Positions 34,693 to 35,599 of a stretch of DNA of 35,599 nt are shown piece by piece. Position 1 is the stretch's first letter, and each line of letters begins with the position of its first letter. This DNA comes from an uncultured bacterium (lineage in GTDB: Bacteria; Chloroflexota; Anaerolineae; J036; Brachytrichaceae): NCBI GenBank assembly GCA_903873965.1, contig CAIQQO010000120.1:1-35599 (forward strand), written 5' to 3'. The translations under genes and the position numbers were made by a program. The notes beneath the pieces were generated by a model that was given only the letters and a program-made list of their open reading frames with translations, was not told the origin of the DNA and ran no database searches.

Positions 34693-35599
34693 TCAGCCTA
34701 GTAGCTTAACAAGGATTGCCTTCTGAGCATGCATACGATTTTCAGCCTGATCCCAGAGTGCCGATTGCGCGCTGTCGGCAACTTCATCGGTGATCTCCTG
34801 GCCACGATGCGCCGGCAGACAATGCAAAACAGCAGCGCCTTTCTTTGCCAACGCAACAAGTGCTGAATTCACTTGATACGGTGGGAATATTCTGGCGCGT
34901 TGTGCAGCCTCAGCCTCCTGCCCCATGCTTGTCCACACATCGGTGTAGATAACGTCTGCGCCATCAACAGCAGCGCGCGGATCCGTCACCTGTACCAGGC
35001 TGCCGCCGGTTGTCGCAGCCATCGCAGTCGCGCGTGCAGCAACATCCTCTCTTAGTTGGTAACCAGCAGGCGCGCCAATCACAACCTGCGCACCCAGCAA
35101 TACACCGCCAAATACCAACGAATTGGCGACATTATTGGCATCGCCGACGTAGGCAATCTTGCAGCCCTTGACGGCACCGCGGTACTCATGAATTGTCAGC
35201 AGATCGGCCAAACCCTGACATGGATGGGTGTAGTCTGACAGCCCATTAATGACCGGAACGCGTGCATGTTGCGCTAGCGCAACCACATCTGCATGCGCGA
35301 ACACCCGCGCCATAATACCGTCCACATAACGAGACAACACACGCGCTACATCAGGCACACTTTCACGCTTGCCCAGTTGGATTTCATCAGGTGATATGTA
35401 CATGGCATGGCCGCCCAAATGGCGCATACCCATCTCAAAAGATACTCGCGTACGCAGCGATGGCTTGGTAAACACCATGCCCAGCGTTTTATTCTTAAGT
35501 ACTGGTTGATTACCGCCCGATTTCCATTCCTGCTTCAACGCTACGGCGAGCGTCAGCAAGTCCGCAAGCTCGGGTGCCGTGAGGTCTGATAATGATAGA
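34693..35599 (-). CDS. argF: ornithine carbamoyltransferase, 5' end cut by window edge
   Basis: The open frame continues past the right edge, and the translated extra residues read LSLSDLTAPELADLL before LTLAVALKQEW, which fits an ArgF N-terminus, so only a few residues are missing. The TTG at 35557-35559 is not the start. Family motifs are SLRTR for carbamoyl phosphate (S-x-R-T), HPCQGLADLL, DVWTSMGQEAE, and the ornithine-binding HCLPAHRG. It makes citrulline from ornithine and carbamoyl phosphate in arginine synthesis. It ends in TGA at 34693-34695, 21 bases before cdaA; an operon is likely. Confidence 0.95.
   Translation of the reverse strand, partial: LSLSDLTAPELADLLTLAVALKQEWKSGGNQPVLKNKTLGMVFTKPSLRTRVSFEMGMRHLGGHAMYISPDEIQLGKRESVPDVARVLSRYVDGIMARVFAHADVVALAQHARVPVINGLSDYTHPCQGLADLLTIHEYRGAVKGCKIAYVGDANNVANSLVFGGVLLGAQVVIGAPAGYQLREDVAARATAMAATTGGSLVQVTDPRAAVDGADVIYTDVWTSMGQEAEAAQRARIFPPYQVNSALVALAKKGAAVLHCLPAHRGQEITDEVADSAQSALWDQAENRMHAQKAILVKLLG

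Overview
The window looks like a chromosomal segment of a free-living bacterium of moderate G+C, most likely a member of the Chloroflexota (Anaerolineae-like). The lineage call is inference, from several signs together: an FMN riboswitch in front of a RibXY-type flavin ABC transporter, an HTH + NB-ARC-like ATPase + TPR regulator, a K+-independent membrane pyrophosphatase, and a large glycosyltransferase cluster. No marker gene fixes the taxonomy. There is no tRNA, rRNA, CRISPR array, insertion sequence or prophage gene, and little sign of recent transfer.

Region 1 (33-13009) is a cell-surface glycan cluster. A Gfo/Idh/MocA sugar oxidoreductase is transcribed leftwards. Eleven rightward, tightly packed and partly overlapping genes follow: a CgeB-like glycosyltransferase, a methyltransferase, a GT4 enzyme, the heptose enzymes HldE and GmhB with a GT9 heptosyltransferase-like gene between them, another GT4, a GT2, a zinc-ribbon methyltransferase, a GT-C membrane glycosyltransferase and a last GT4. 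HldE plus GmhB supply three of the steps from sedoheptulose-7-phosphate to ADP-heptose; GmhA and HldD are not in the window.

Region 2 (13043-17030) holds a cyclophilin-type prolyl isomerase and then the conserved trio of circularly permuted ATP-grasp protein, alpha-E protein and transglutaminase-like protein. This trio is predicted, but not proven, to make or process a peptide.

Region 3 (17088-22181) holds, leftwards, an aldo/keto reductase and the proton-pumping pyrophosphatase HppA, and, divergently, a UbiD-family decarboxylase.

Region 4 (22252-26247, leftwards) is the most unusual item: a 1331-residue protein with one N-terminal membrane helix, a rod of 39 consecutive repeat units of which 38 are exactly 28 residues (four heptads) long, and a C-terminal helix-hairpin-helix-like cap. 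It resembles a membrane-tethered, myosin- or lamin-like filament or spacer and has no function that I recognise.

Region 5 (26448-30890) has a GNAT acetyltransferase, thymidine kinase (leftwards), a 900-residue HTH-ATPase-TPR regulator and a small Rieske ferredoxin.

Region 6 (30970-33773) is a flavin-uptake operon: an FMN riboswitch, then permease, lipoprotein binding protein and ATPase. The permease ribosome-binding site lies in a possible hairpin. Region 7 (33850-35599, leftwards) is argF, running off the right edge, followed by the diadenylate cyclase cdaA, which has a DGG in place of the usual DGA motif.

Several starts were moved from the longest ORF on ribosome-binding-site or overlap evidence (gmhB, the GT4 at 7132, the methyltransferase at 9100, the aldo/keto reductase, the coiled-coil gene, the ATPase regulator, the flavin-binding lipoprotein).
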